Shown: in pieces, positions 14,468-23,586 of the stretch
Numbering within the stretch: position 1 is the stretch's first letter
Layout: every line of letters begins with the position of its first letter
Source: a virus
Reading direction: 5' to 3' (one strand)
IMG/VR virus record: IMGVR_UViG_3300020195_000116
Coordinates: 1-31,548 of that record
Length of the DNA: 31,548 nucleotides
Notes under the pieces: model-generated
Database searches by the model: none
Told to the model about the DNA's origin: nothing
The model's input: only the letters and a program-made list of their open reading frames with translations
Position numbers and translations under genes: made by a program

Positions 14468-14916
14468 GTAGGATATCTGACATATATGACGCACTAAGGG
14501 CGAGACTGGTGGCGATATACCCCTCCCATAGGGAGTTGGCCAGGCCGTCAAATATCCAACTAAACGACCTTTTAACCATGTCTAAAGGACAAGGGCTTCG
14601 AATACTCGAAGGCAATAATACTAACCGCCTAATCGGCTGCAAACTGTCGATAAGGCGGTCGTGTGAAGTCACAGTCACGAGACAGATATTTGCCAGGGAG
14701 TTGGATATAGCAGCAAGGGTTCAGACAGAAAAGGATCTTTTTGAAGACCAGTTTTTATTGATCAAAGACTTCGAAAAAGATGCTACTCTCAGCACCGTTA
14801 CCGCGAAGATCGCTTATCTTGCGGACAACGGAGTAGAAGAAATATTCATCGACCAAACAGAGTATATAATGACCAAAACCATCTTTGAGTTCGAATATCT
14901 CGAAGATTTAAATTAG
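14464..14916 (+). CDS. Tail terminator-like protein
   Basis: 150 residues, ATGA-overlapping start. It begins M-S-R-I-S-D-I-Y-D-A-L-R-A-R-L-V-A-I-Y-P, as many tail terminators (lambda gpU-like, 'minor tail protein') do, has a central strand region (G-C-K-L-S-I-R-R-S-C-E-V-T-V) and ends in a beta strand, F-E-F-E-Y-L-E-D-L. Its size and its position directly before the tail tube gene fit a protein that caps the finished tail and joins it to the head. The call rests on context and length. Confidence 0.6.
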   Translation: MSRISDIYDALRARLVAIYPSHRELARPSNIQLNDLLTMSKGQGLRILEGNNTNRLIGCKLSIRRSCEVTVTRQIFARELDIAARVQTEKDLFEDQFLLIKDFEKDATLSTVTAKIAYLADNGVEEIFIDQTEYIMTKTIFEFEYLEDLN

Positions 14917-14927
14917 GAGAGTTAACA

Positions 14928-16430
14928 ATGGCATTGCAAACAAACGCCTCTGTAATGGCGTCGAAGCTAGAGATTATCCAAGGGGTTCCTGTATCTCCAA
15001 CTGCTGGGACTGATTTTATTGCGCTCCAAAGTGATTTCTCTGTAACTCCTTCGTTTAATAACCTTGAGTCTGCAGAGCTGACTGGGAGCATCGGCAAAGC
15101 GAAGGGAGTTAAGGGGATTGAAGAACCGACTGTAAGCATGTCGCATTATCTCCGAGCTTCTGGCACTGAAGGGACTGCGCCTGACTATGCTGATTTTTTA
15201 GTCAGTGCTTTTGGCTCAACTGCTGCCAGAGCGACACAGAGGTCAACCACTACAGGGTCTACCGTTAGTGCAGTAATCCTTTCAACAGGCGGTTCAGAGT
15301 TCCAGCGCGGCGATGCTATCCTTGTTAAGCATGCGAGCAATACTTACGAGATTAGAAACGTACTTTCTGTGTCCACGAATACTTTGACACTTGCGCAGAA
15401 CTTACTTGTCGCTCCACTTACAGGAGTTGGGACAGGGAAAAACGTAGCTTTCCGTCCAGAAAACTCTGGGCATCCTACGCATACGCTGTGGTTTTACATG
15501 GGGAACGTTGTCGCTGGTGCTGTCCAGATGATGGCCGGCGCTCGATGCGTCTCTATGAACACAGACATTACTGCTGGTGAGTTCATCAGCACATCTTTTA
15601 GCTTAGAAGGCACTTCTTATTTCTATGATCCAATCGAGATCGCTGCCACAGACATTTACCTTGATTTCGACGATGGCACTGCCAGGGCAGCGGCATTGAC
15701 TGCGAAGATGTACAAAGATCCATATGAGCTAGCTGAAGCGATCCAAGCAGCAATGCAAGCACTTACGGGGGACGTTATTACAGTAAGCTATAACGATTCT
15801 ACAGGGAAGTACACGATTGCAAGTACAGGTGTGACCTTAAGTCTTTTATGGAACACTGGGGTCAATACGGCCAATACGATAGGGGACAAGATAGGGTTTC
15901 TTACGGCCGCAGATGATACAGCTGCATTAACTTATACATCTGACAACGCTGTCTCTAAAGCTGCTCCGTACACTCCAAGTTACAACGCAGCAGATCCGTT
16001 AGTGGCGAAATCAAATGAGGTATTGTTTGGGTCTTTAGGCTCACAAGTTACATGCTTCCAAGCAGCTACTGTAAGCATTTCTCTTGAGAACTCTAAGCAA
16101 AATCTTATCTCTATCTGTGCCGATTCAGGAGTTGCCGCTTCAGTATTCTCGGGAAGAACTGTTAGCGTTCAATTAAAAAGCTTAGTTGACTCACATCAAG
16201 CAGAGTTCTTTCGGAACTTTAGGAAAAACCAAAAAGTACTTTTCACTTATAATGGTGGAGAGAAGTCTGGCGGTAACTGGGTTCCGGGCAAATGTATAAA
16301 TATGCACTCTCCTACTATGGTGATAGATGAGGTCACTTTAACCGACGAGAGCGGGTTAGTGGGTCTTGACCTTAAGCTTTCTGCTTATGTAGAGAGTGGG
16401 CTAGGAGAGTTTTATCTTAACTTTTTATGA
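14928..16430 (+). CDS. Tail tube (major tail) protein with an inserted domain
   Basis: 500 residues, longer than simple tube proteins. The start (A-S-K-L-E-I-I-Q-G-V-P-V-S-P-T) and the end (V-T-L-T-D-E-S-G-L-V-G-L-D-L-K-L-S-A-Y-V) match the gp17.1/IPR-type tail tube pattern. Around residues 240-345 an extra domain is present (I-Y-L-D-F-D-D-G, then Y-E-L-A-E-A-I-Q-A-A-M-Q-A-L and K-Y-T-I-A-S-T-G-V-T). A related domain occurs in the protein at 19958 (residues 55-155), so the two tail proteins share a module. Ribosome site GGAGAG. The position before the chaperone pair and tape measure supports the call. Confidence 0.78.
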   Translation: MALQTNASVMASKLEIIQGVPVSPTAGTDFIALQSDFSVTPSFNNLESAELTGSIGKAKGVKGIEEPTVSMSHYLRASGTEGTAPDYADFLVSAFGSTAARATQRSTTTGSTVSAVILSTGGSEFQRGDAILVKHASNTYEIRNVLSVSTNTLTLAQNLLVAPLTGVGTGKNVAFRPENSGHPTHTLWFYMGNVVAGAVQMMAGARCVSMNTDITAGEFISTSFSLEGTSYFYDPIEIAATDIYLDFDDGTARAAALTAKMYKDPYELAEAIQAAMQALTGDVITVSYNDSTGKYTIASTGVTLSLLWNTGVNTANTIGDKIGFLTAADDTAALTYTSDNAVSKAAPYTPSYNAADPLVAKSNEVLFGSLGSQVTCFQAATVSISLENSKQNLISICADSGVAASVFSGRTVSVQLKSLVDSHQAEFFRNFRKNQKVLFTYNGGEKSGGNWVPGKCINMHSPTMVIDEVTLTDESGLVGLDLKLSAYVESGLGEFYLNFL

Positions 16431-16439
16431 GGGTTTATT

Positions 16440-16823
16440 ATGAGTGAAGTTCCATCAATAGTAACAGGAAAAGAAAAATTAAGAGTATGGAAACATCCCG
16501 ACCGTGAGACATGGTCGGGGTTTGTTAAGTTTAAGGTGTTGAAATATGTCCAGCGGATGAGAGAGTCGGTAAAGTTCCAGGATTTAAAGCACCTTGACTC
16601 GGCAAATAAAGAACTTAGAGAAGAAGGGTTTAACGCCATAGAAGCACTCATGGGACTCTTTAGCGAAAATGTTGTTGAGATGGATATAGTGCATCGTAAT
16701 ACTGGCGAAAAGTTTACTTGTATAGATGATTTGCTTGAAGGGGTGACCTCTGGCGACGCTACCAAGTTCTTGATGGAAGCGGCCAGTGGGATTGTTAATG
16801 GAAGCGTGCTCTCAAAGGAGTAA
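16440..16823 (+). CDS. Tail assembly chaperone, short form (gpG-like)
   Basis: 127 residues between the tail tube and tape measure genes, the standard site of lambda gpG and its relatives. The protein is charged with two helical stretches (R-M-R-E-S-V-K-F-Q-D-L-K-H-L and A-I-E-A-L-M-G-L-F-S-E-N-V-V). It ends at TAA 16821, just where the next frame continues without any normal start codon. In most long-tailed phages a small fraction of ribosomes shift frame here and make a longer protein. The chaperone pair folds around the tape measure protein while the tube assembles. Confidence 0.8.
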   Translation: MSEVPSIVTGKEKLRVWKHPDRETWSGFVKFKVLKYVQRMRESVKFQDLKHLDSANKELREEGFNAIEALMGLFSENVVEMDIVHRNTGEKFTCIDDLLEGVTSGDATKFLMEAASGIVNGSVLSKE

Positions 16824-17056
16824 CTCACAAGATCCGCAGTGAAGTAAGACTTGCTTACAAAAAGCTGCGGGCGCCTCCAAGCGGAGTTACTGCTTATGTA
16901 AATGATTTCTTTATTAGGAAGTTATTGTCATCGTTTGGGGTGACCTTTTCGGGAGATGAGATGACAGATTTGGAGGTCCAGTATTTAACAGAGGCCGCTG
17001 CAGCATTAAACCAAGTTGAAGAAGAAGAAATGAAGCAGAAGCAACGAAGGAAATAG
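16799..17056 (+). CDS. Tail chaperone extension, reached by probable -1 frameshift (gpGT-like)
   Basis: This frame is open from the TAA at 16796-16798 to TAG at 17054-17056, ends 1 base before the tape measure ATG, and has no ATG, GTG or TTG until far inside. In the upstream gene, codons TCA AAG GAG TAA (16812-16823) offer an A-AAG slip; a -1 shift there leads into GGA GTA ACT CAC. The joined product would be 205 residues: 126 from the short form plus 79. The extension is basic at its end (K-Q-K-Q-R-R-K) and has four Glu in a row before it. The exact slip site is inferred; a non-canonical ATC start at 16832 behind AAAGGAG is the alternative. Confidence 0.7.
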   Translation, partial: WKRALKGVTHKIRSEVRLAYKKLRAPPSGVTAYVNDFFIRKLLSSFGVTFSGDEMTDLEVQYLTEAAAALNQVEEEEMKQKQRRK

Positions 17057-17057
17057 C

Positions 17058-19961
17058 ATGGCAAACATAGACTTAAACGTAGAGATAAAAGGCGGGAAAG
17101 CTGTTTCCGCCGAGTTGACAAATATTCAGAAGGTCACGGAGAAAACACAGGGTGCTTTCAAAGGGCTTACTAATAGTGTTTCAGACCTCCTCTCTAGCTT
17201 CAACCCTCTCATAGTTGCTGCGGGCGCCTTTGCTGCGGCCTTTTCAGTATCAAAAGTTGTGGATGCTGCTGTCGAGCAAGAGAACGCTATCAACCGACTT
17301 AATTCTGCTTTAAGGCTAGCTGGAGACTTCTCGCTGAAGGCATCGGAAGATTTCCAAGCATTCGCGTCTGAAATTCAAAACACCTCTAGTTTTAGCGATG
17401 ATGCCGCCCTTGGGCTTGTGTCTTTGGCAAAGTCCCTTGGGATAAGTAACGAGCAAACGAAGATCGCAGTTCAAGCGGCAGTCAACCTTCAAGAGGCAAC
17501 AGGGCTCGCCGCGGAAGTAGGCATCAAGAAGTTAGCTGCCACATTGCTAGGCGCCGCTGGATCGGCAAAGAAGTTTGCTCCAGAGATAGCGAACTTAACA
17601 CAAGAGCAGTTAAAAGCAGGCGCAGCGATAGAGATTATAGACAAAAAGTTTGCCGGCTTTGCTCAGGCAACTCTCCAAACATTTTCAGGGGCCACTAATC
17701 AGGCCAAAGGAGCGTTTGGGGATCTTTTAGAAGAATTAGGGTTTTTGATTATTAAAAACCCCGCCCTTATCGCCGCATTTAATGAAGCAAAAAATGTCAT
17801 AGTACTTCTCTCGTCAGCGGTAGCAGCGAACAGAGAGGGCATCATCTCCTTCACCACCGACGGAGTAATCTTTTTAATTAAGCAATTGAGTTCATTGGTG
17901 CGCGGGACTCAACTTTTCACGACTGCGTTTAAGGCGGTAGAAGTAGTTCTTCAATTAGCAGCGTCCTCTTTGTCCTCCATCACCGGCAGTTTCTTTTCAT
18001 TCGTGGCCGGATTAATCCGGGGGTCTGCCGATATTAAAGACGCGCTGACCTCGGCGCTTAACTTCGTCACCCGCTCATTTGGCGTCTTCGCTCAAGTCGC
18101 CGTAAGCTCCCTTAGGGATGTCGTAGCAGGGTTTGGGAAACTAGCTGCGCTCTCCGGAGACAATGCCATTACAACGAATCTAACCGCGGCCACAAAGGGG
18201 TTAGATAGGCTTGTTGTTTCAACGGAAAAAGCAGTAGGCGCGTTCAAGCAAATAAGCAACAGCTCGGACGGGATACGGAAAGTAGCAACGAGCTACGATG
18301 GTCTCGCCGCAGCTAGTAATAAATTTTCTAACGCTCAAGTTGTGGCAGCTGTAGAAGCTGCTTCATCTATAAAGAACATTAATAAGCAAATAGACCAATA
18401 TGCTAACAAGCTTAGTGTAGGGCTCGTTGGCTCGATTCAAGCGGTACAGTCGGCGCAGAAGAAGCAGACAGATGATGCGAAAAAAGGACTCGGCAATGCC
18501 GCAAAAGGCGCCGAAGAGTTTGGCGATTCACTCGCCGAAGCAGCTAAAAAGGGCAACGAATCTAGCATTCGCATAACAAGGTTCCTTAACGAAATCAGAG
18601 TTGAGCTCTTTAGCATAGGCGCCGCGGCAGCTGCCGATCCCTTCAAAGGAATCTTAATAGGAGTTACCCGGCTAGAAGACAAGATCAAGGGCCTTGTTGA
18701 TAGCAACGAGTTTAAAGATTTAACCTCCTCTAAGCAAGTAGAGATAAAGCTTAAGTTAGAGGCAGAGCTAGACGCCGCTAAGCTGGCAAACTTCGTAGGG
18801 ATTGGCGCCGGGTTTGCGGCAAGCATCTCTAACGGTGCTGCCGGCGCTTCTAAGATCTTAGTAGAAGGCGCCGCCTTCGCTATAGATAGTTTCGCTCCAG
18901 GGGTAGGGCAGGCAGTTAAACCCCTCCTAGACGTCTTCCTAAAAGGCAAAGACGCTGTCAAAGCAATGGTCACCGATTTTGTCAAGGCCCTACCATCGCT
19001 ACTCGTCGCCTTGGTCCAAGGCGCCATTGCATTTGTGGAGACGCTCATCACACAATTGCCCTCTCTCATAACAAATTTGCTCCAGGCCATCCCTACCATC
19101 ATAAAATCGGTAGTTGATGCCGTCCCATCCATAATAAATTCAATCATCGTAGCTATACCCCTTATAATAAAATCAGTGGTAGAGAGTATACCCCTGATAA
19201 TAAATTCGATCATCGATGCCATCCCATCCATAATAAATTCAGTCATAGTGGCCATACCATTCATAATAAATACCATTGTCAGTGCCTTGCCTGACATCCT
19301 AAATACTATAATCTCCGGGATCCCCTCCATTATTGACCGCATAATCATAGCAATCCCTACCATCGTAAGGTCTGTAATCGAAGGCATTCCATCTATTATA
19401 AAAGCTGTAATTGAGGCCATACCTAACATCATAGGAACTTTAATTACTCTCCTCCCACAGATTATATTTGAGCTAATAAAAATAGCCCCAACGCTGGTAA
19501 TAGAGATCCTAAAGGGATTAGGGCAAGGGATTATTGACGCGATTAAAAGTGCTTTCTCTGGTATCGGCGATGGCGTCGGCAACTTCGTTACGGGAAAGGA
19601 ATCGTCTACCGGCATTCCTATTATTGGACCAATCATAGATTTAGTTGGTAGTGCCATATCAGGTATTGGAGATTTTCTTGGGTTTGCTACAGGGGGGCTT
19701 GTGCCTCAAGGCTTCACCGGAGACACGTTCCCCGCAAAGCTTACCTCTGGAGAGTTTGTAATAGATAATAGCCTGACGCCTAAGTTAGAGCAGTTCCTGG
19801 CCAATCCCGGGCAAGGACAAGGGCAAACAAACCAAATCTTGACCCAACTTTTAGAAGCGATGAATCGGCCTCAGATGGTTGACGCCTCTGTACAGTTTAA
19901 CCAAAATACTCTCGCGGATATAATCCTTACTCTGAACAGGACCAATAGGAGGTTGTCGTGA
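17058..19961 (+). CDS. Tail tape measure protein
   Basis: 967 residues. The N-terminal half is helical and Ala-rich with a hydrophobic segment (about residues 50-70). Residues 677-819 hold thirteen 11-residue hydrophobic repeats of the form (A/G)-I-P-x-I-I-x-S-(V/I)-(V/I)-x. The C-terminal part has the usual G-G-L-V-P-Q-G-F-T-G-D-T and P-A-K-L-T-S-G-E-F-V-I-D-N of tape measures, followed by G-Q-G-Q. At the customary 0.15 nm per residue, the tail would be about 145 nm long. The ATG has AAGGAA upstream. It is the longest gene in the window and follows the chaperone pair as expected. Confidence 0.92.
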   Translation: MANIDLNVEIKGGKAVSAELTNIQKVTEKTQGAFKGLTNSVSDLLSSFNPLIVAAGAFAAAFSVSKVVDAAVEQENAINRLNSALRLAGDFSLKASEDFQAFASEIQNTSSFSDDAALGLVSLAKSLGISNEQTKIAVQAAVNLQEATGLAAEVGIKKLAATLLGAAGSAKKFAPEIANLTQEQLKAGAAIEIIDKKFAGFAQATLQTFSGATNQAKGAFGDLLEELGFLIIKNPALIAAFNEAKNVIVLLSSAVAANREGIISFTTDGVIFLIKQLSSLVRGTQLFTTAFKAVEVVLQLAASSLSSITGSFFSFVAGLIRGSADIKDALTSALNFVTRSFGVFAQVAVSSLRDVVAGFGKLAALSGDNAITTNLTAATKGLDRLVVSTEKAVGAFKQISNSSDGIRKVATSYDGLAAASNKFSNAQVVAAVEAASSIKNINKQIDQYANKLSVGLVGSIQAVQSAQKKQTDDAKKGLGNAAKGAEEFGDSLAEAAKKGNESSIRITRFLNEIRVELFSIGAAAAADPFKGILIGVTRLEDKIKGLVDSNEFKDLTSSKQVEIKLKLEAELDAAKLANFVGIGAGFAASISNGAAGASKILVEGAAFAIDSFAPGVGQAVKPLLDVFLKGKDAVKAMVTDFVKALPSLLVALVQGAIAFVETLITQLPSLITNLLQAIPTIIKSVVDAVPSIINSIIVAIPLIIKSVVESIPLIINSIIDAIPSIINSVIVAIPFIINTIVSALPDILNTIISGIPSIIDRIIIAIPTIVRSVIEGIPSIIKAVIEAIPNIIGTLITLLPQIIFELIKIAPTLVIEILKGLGQGIIDAIKSAFSGIGDGVGNFVTGKESSTGIPIIGPIIDLVGSAISGIGDFLGFATGGLVPQGFTGDTFPAKLTSGEFVIDNSLTPKLEQFLANPGQGQGQTNQILTQLLEAMNRPQMVDASVQFNQNTLADIILTLNRTNRRLS
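19086..19514. repeat. Thirteen tandem 33-bp (11-codon) repeats in the tape measure gene
   Basis: The encoded units run from A-I-P-T-I-I-K-S-V-V-D to I-A-P-T-L-V-I-E-I-L-K, each with Pro at position 3. Outer units are more diverged (L-L-P-Q, I-A-P-T) than inner ones. The DNA is AT-rich compared with the flanks. Such hydrophobic heptad-free repeats in tape measures probably form the membrane-inserting or DNA-channel segment; copy-number change would alter both segment and tail length. Confidence 0.85.
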
Positions 19962-21088
19962 CAATTGCTACGTACAGAGTCCGCTTCATGGCCAACAACT
20001 CGGCATCGCTAAATGTAAACGCTTACAGCTTCTCAAGCGAAGCGGTGGGCTTTGAGTCGATCAATGCCTTTAATAGTTTTAGGTCATCGACTTGGAAGAT
20101 GACCGGGTACTTTGAGATCTATGCCACAAACAACCTGCTATATATCAATGACGGCAGCGATAAGACAGCGACCGTCCCTGTAGCTGGGTATAAAACTGCA
20201 GCAGCACTGGCAACGGCAATACAGACGGCGCTCAACGCTGTAAGCTCTCTATGGGCAGTAACGTATGACCTCGCTGGTGCCTCGTACACCTTCACTATAA
20301 CGAGAGGGAGCTCCGCCACTCTAAGACTCTCCCAAACAACGAACGCTATATGGAGTACAATAGGAATAACGTCGATCACAGACTCGACAGGGACTACGTT
20401 CTTAGCGAATGAGCAAAGGACACATACCAATGAATTTGTCACTTTTGATTTCGGATATATTTCGCCTGTTACTTTTATCGGGATTATTTCTGGTGTCGAT
20501 GTATCTTTTAACGTATCGTCGACCGCGACAATTTCCCTTCAAGGGAATAACATCAACGACTTCGCCTCTCCGGCATTTTCGACATCGCTTACGCGTACGG
20601 ACTCGGGCGTGTTTCAATTTAATATTGCGACTCCATCCGTTGCCCATCGCTATTGGCGCTTTAATATTGTTGATTATTATAACGCAGTTACTGGCCCTTT
20701 TATTGAAATTGGGTCTCTTTATCTGGGCGATTTCTTGACGCTATCGGAACGTAACATAGAGGCGGGTTTCTCTGACACCCTCAATGATCCATCGTTGAGA
20801 TCAGAGAGCGAAGGCGGAGTCCTATACTTCGACAAGCGTACAAGGTATACCTCTCTCTCTGATGTAACGTTGAGCTACCTTCTCGACTCAGACAAGCAAA
20901 TTATAAAAGATGTATTTAGAACGGTCGGGACAACTGAGCCTTTCTATATTTCCCTTGACCCGGAATTAAAGATCAACAGTGATATCACAGAGTTTACTAA
21001 GTTCGTAATCTTTAACGAGGCGCCCTCCTTTATAGGCCTTGGTGCTGGTTATTTTTCCACGAAGCTATCGTTTAGAGAGGTCGTATGA
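19958..21088 (+). CDS. Distal tail protein candidate carrying the tube-shared domain
   Basis: 376 residues, GTG start overlapping the tape measure stop (GTGA). It follows the tape measure directly, where distal tail (Dit-like) proteins are encoded. Residues 55-155 hold the module also seen in the tail tube protein: L-Y-I-N-D-G-S-D, then A-A-A-L-A-T-A-I-Q-T-A-L-N-A-V and S-Y-T-F-T-I-T-R-G-S. The later part is beta-rich (R-Y-W-R-F-N-I-V-D-Y-Y and F-I-E-I-G-S-L-Y-L-G), which resembles a galactose-binding-like or F5/8-type fold. The Dit role is inferred from gene order. Confidence 0.6.
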   Translation: MTIATYRVRFMANNSASLNVNAYSFSSEAVGFESINAFNSFRSSTWKMTGYFEIYATNNLLYINDGSDKTATVPVAGYKTAAALATAIQTALNAVSSLWAVTYDLAGASYTFTITRGSSATLRLSQTTNAIWSTIGITSITDSTGTTFLANEQRTHTNEFVTFDFGYISPVTFIGIISGVDVSFNVSSTATISLQGNNINDFASPAFSTSLTRTDSGVFQFNIATPSVAHRYWRFNIVDYYNAVTGPFIEIGSLYLGDFLTLSERNIEAGFSDTLNDPSLRSESEGGVLYFDKRTRYTSLSDVTLSYLLDSDKQIIKDVFRTVGTTEPFYISLDPELKINSDITEFTKFVIFNEAPSFIGLGAGYFSTKLSFREVV

Positions 21089-21576
21089 GTTTTCTTAATT
21101 TCTCGCAGCGGCTTATGGTGCAGGTAGTGGACACTGGGGAGAAGCTGGATCTAGGCGCCATTCGTCCATCAAAGTCTGGAGAGTTGCAGCACGTGAGAGT
21201 TGCTATGGCCGCTTTTGGGGACATGCAAGGGTCTGTGTCGGCAAGAGTAGGGTTGCACCTAAGCAATGACTTCACCGCGGCCTACGCGCTTTCAAATGCT
21301 TTCTTTTTGACATCTGTCGAAGCGCGGCTAGCGGGGACACCTACGGATTACTGGCTGGGAGAAATTAGGTTTGATTTTGCCAGACCAAACATCAATAAGA
21401 ATATAACGTATCGGCTAAGTTTGCAGCTAACCGGGTATACGAGGTCAGGAGAGACCTTCTGGGTAGGGGCGATTAGAGACTACCCTTTCCCGAATAAAGA
21501 GGTGGCAGTTCCGGGCAATTATGCGACTCTCTATCCTGCGAGGACTCAACTCTTTAGCTTGCAGGAACCGGGCTAA
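21085..21576 (+). CDS. Tail tip protein, 163 residues
   Basis: ATGA-overlapping start. A beta-rich protein with alternating hydrophobic strands (H-V-R-V-A-M-A-A-F-G-D-M-Q-G-S-V-S-A-R-V and T-Y-R-L-S-L-Q-L-T-G-Y). There are no catalytic motifs or coiled coils. It lies between the distal tail candidate and the large hub candidate in an unbroken chain of overlapping genes, so it probably belongs to the tail tip complex. I cannot name a family. Confidence 0.55.
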   Translation: MSFLNFSQRLMVQVVDTGEKLDLGAIRPSKSGELQHVRVAMAAFGDMQGSVSARVGLHLSNDFTAAYALSNAFFLTSVEARLAGTPTDYWLGEIRFDFARPNINKNITYRLSLQLTGYTRSGETFWVGAIRDYPFPNKEVAVPGNYATLYPARTQLFSLQEPG

Positions 21577-23582
21577 TGGCAAACAATTTTAACGCCGTCA
21601 AGATGGCAGCAGCATCCGAGAAGTTTAACTTAGTGAGGATGGAGCCGGCCCGAGCGATAGAAGACGATCTCACACTTGTGAGTGGCACTACTTATCAGGC
21701 AACGTTCCAGTTCGCCCACGTGTTTAAAATCGCCGTTAACGGGCAGGCCTACACTCTTGTTGCTGGTGCTCCGGCGAGCGGGCAGTTTAGCTTTGACGAA
21801 ATCACCAAACTCATTCGCATCAACCTTGGGGCAGCTCTCACAACGCAAATAGTAGTGGTCTTCTACTACCTCTTCTTTACCAAGGCCAAAGCGAGGACCA
21901 CCCACCAAACGCCCACAGATACAGCAACCGCTAGGAAGGTGTGGCTACCTAGGCTTGCAGAGGATTTTTCGGTCAGCTTTAATCTTAAAGATGTGACGGA
22001 GGGGTTTTTGAGCTTCGGGGCGTCTTCCTTAGTTTTAAACAATGAGGACGGCGATTTCGAAAAACATGTGGGTGATAACGATTCTTTTTCTAATAAGCGC
22101 ATTACAATATGGTTGGGTCTCGATAATGTAGAGAATGTCCAACTCGCCTATAGAGGCTTTATTAACCGTCTTTCTGTCACCAGAAAGGTTACCATTGAGT
22201 TTTTTGATGAGTTCTCAATATTTACCAAAAGTTATTTTTCTAACTTTAGTTATCTTCGTTCTAGCTATACCTCTACGTTTTTCTCAGGCCTTCAGCCGTC
22301 GGAAGAGAATAAACCCATCCACCGCTTGTTTGCAGAAGTCTCTTACTACAAGGTCATTAACGACGGACTCGCAGCGGGATTGTTTAGAATATCCACCGAG
22401 CGCCTATTACTAGCGAGCTGCATTAGCTTTAGCACTACCATCAGCACCACCACCAACAGAGACTGGGGCACAGTACTAGCAGAAGGCGACAGCGGAGCTC
22501 AGCTGGACTCTGTCCAAGCAGTCGGTCAGGCCGATCCTAACTTCACGCTCATTACTTATACTGCTGGCAAAAAGTTTAGAATAGGTGACACCCTCCGGTT
22601 ATCCCCAGGGATCACTGTTAGGGTCTACTACGTGGACACCGCGCTAAACCAGCTAAAAGTAACTAAGGAAATAGCAATCGCGGTAAGCGACCCTCTCACT
22701 AGAGATGGACTAAGCGCCATAGTGGTTAAGCAAAACAACCTCGAGTATTATTGCCACTGGGACCGAGACTTCGTGACGTTTTCCGTCGGACAAATTAATA
22801 ATATTGTCAAGGTTAGCTTCGTAAATAATTTCGAGGCAACAGTGGGGATGCCTACTCCCCTTAACCCTGAGTCGGACAAAGTTTACTTCCGGGCATGGTG
22901 CGACACGGGCAAAGACCTCCGTCACGGATCAGTAGTAAAGACGATCCTGGAAGAGGCCGGGTTGACCGTGAACGCTGCATCGATCGCAGCGGCAAATACA
23001 GTTGATCTAAAAACTAACTTTTATGTCCCGACAGTGGGAGAGGGCGACTTTAAACCCTACACAGACGTACTACAAAATATTCTAAAGTCTACATTCGGGT
23101 ACCTCTCTTTAAACAACAACTTGGAGTTTGAGTACAGTCTATTTAATACCCCGACCGATACTAACGTGGTAACTGATAGACAAATTCTTTTATCCACGTT
23201 TGCGCAACAAATTGAGTATAACGATTTGAGAGACAGCATTGTCCCGTCTAACCTCCACGACATTATAGAGCTAGGGTTTGTGAACGCGGGGATAGAGGTC
23301 CCACGAACCACTTATTTGCACGAGATTAATACTCAGAAGACATACGATCATGTGTTATCTTCCAGCAGCAGAATGGAGCAAGTGCTCTCGTACCTTAGCA
23401 ACCGGAAGGCGACATATAGTTTTACAACAAAAACAAACCCAGATGTGATCATAGGGGACAATTTTAAAATAGAGAGAACTCCGTTAGTAGGAGCTGTATT
23501 ATCAAGGAATATTACCGTCGTCGCTGTTAGCAAGAGCGCAACCGAAACACAAATAACCGGAACAGATTTATTAGGGATATAA
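21576..23582 (+). CDS. Tail hub / tip protein candidate
   Basis: 668 residues, start coupled to the preceding stop (TAATG). It has a beta-rich N-terminus, a segment typical of tail hub proteins near residues 130-200 (F-S-V-S-F-N-L-K-D-V-T, then N-N-E-D-G-D-F-E-K), and a C-terminal region (R-M-E-Q-V-L-S-Y-L-S-N-R-K, then I-I-G-D-N-F-K-I-E-R-T) like the part of T4 gp27/hub-like proteins that closes the tube. The size and the location before the tail fibre fit a hub onto which fibres attach. No peptidoglycan-degrading domain is visible. Confidence 0.6.
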   Translation: MANNFNAVKMAAASEKFNLVRMEPARAIEDDLTLVSGTTYQATFQFAHVFKIAVNGQAYTLVAGAPASGQFSFDEITKLIRINLGAALTTQIVVVFYYLFFTKAKARTTHQTPTDTATARKVWLPRLAEDFSVSFNLKDVTEGFLSFGASSLVLNNEDGDFEKHVGDNDSFSNKRITIWLGLDNVENVQLAYRGFINRLSVTRKVTIEFFDEFSIFTKSYFSNFSYLRSSYTSTFFSGLQPSEENKPIHRLFAEVSYYKVINDGLAAGLFRISTERLLLASCISFSTTISTTTNRDWGTVLAEGDSGAQLDSVQAVGQADPNFTLITYTAGKKFRIGDTLRLSPGITVRVYYVDTALNQLKVTKEIAIAVSDPLTRDGLSAIVVKQNNLEYYCHWDRDFVTFSVGQINNIVKVSFVNNFEATVGMPTPLNPESDKVYFRAWCDTGKDLRHGSVVKTILEEAGLTVNAASIAAANTVDLKTNFYVPTVGEGDFKPYTDVLQNILKSTFGYLSLNNNLEFEYSLFNTPTDTNVVTDRQILLSTFAQQIEYNDLRDSIVPSNLHDIIELGFVNAGIEVPRTTYLHEINTQKTYDHVLSSSSRMEQVLSYLSNRKATYSFTTKTNPDVIIGDNFKIERTPLVGAVLSRNITVVAVSKSATETQITGTDLLGI

Positions 23583-23586
23583 TATT

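Noticed and set aside
18437-19657. 406-codon open frame on the minus strand inside the tape measure gene
   Set aside because: It lies opposite a convincing tape measure protein; its regular Met/Ile-rich pattern is the mirror of the 33-bp repeats.
20402-20738. Frames within the distal tail gene, including a hydrophobic 109-codon one
   Set aside because: They lie fully within a better supported gene and have no ribosome site.
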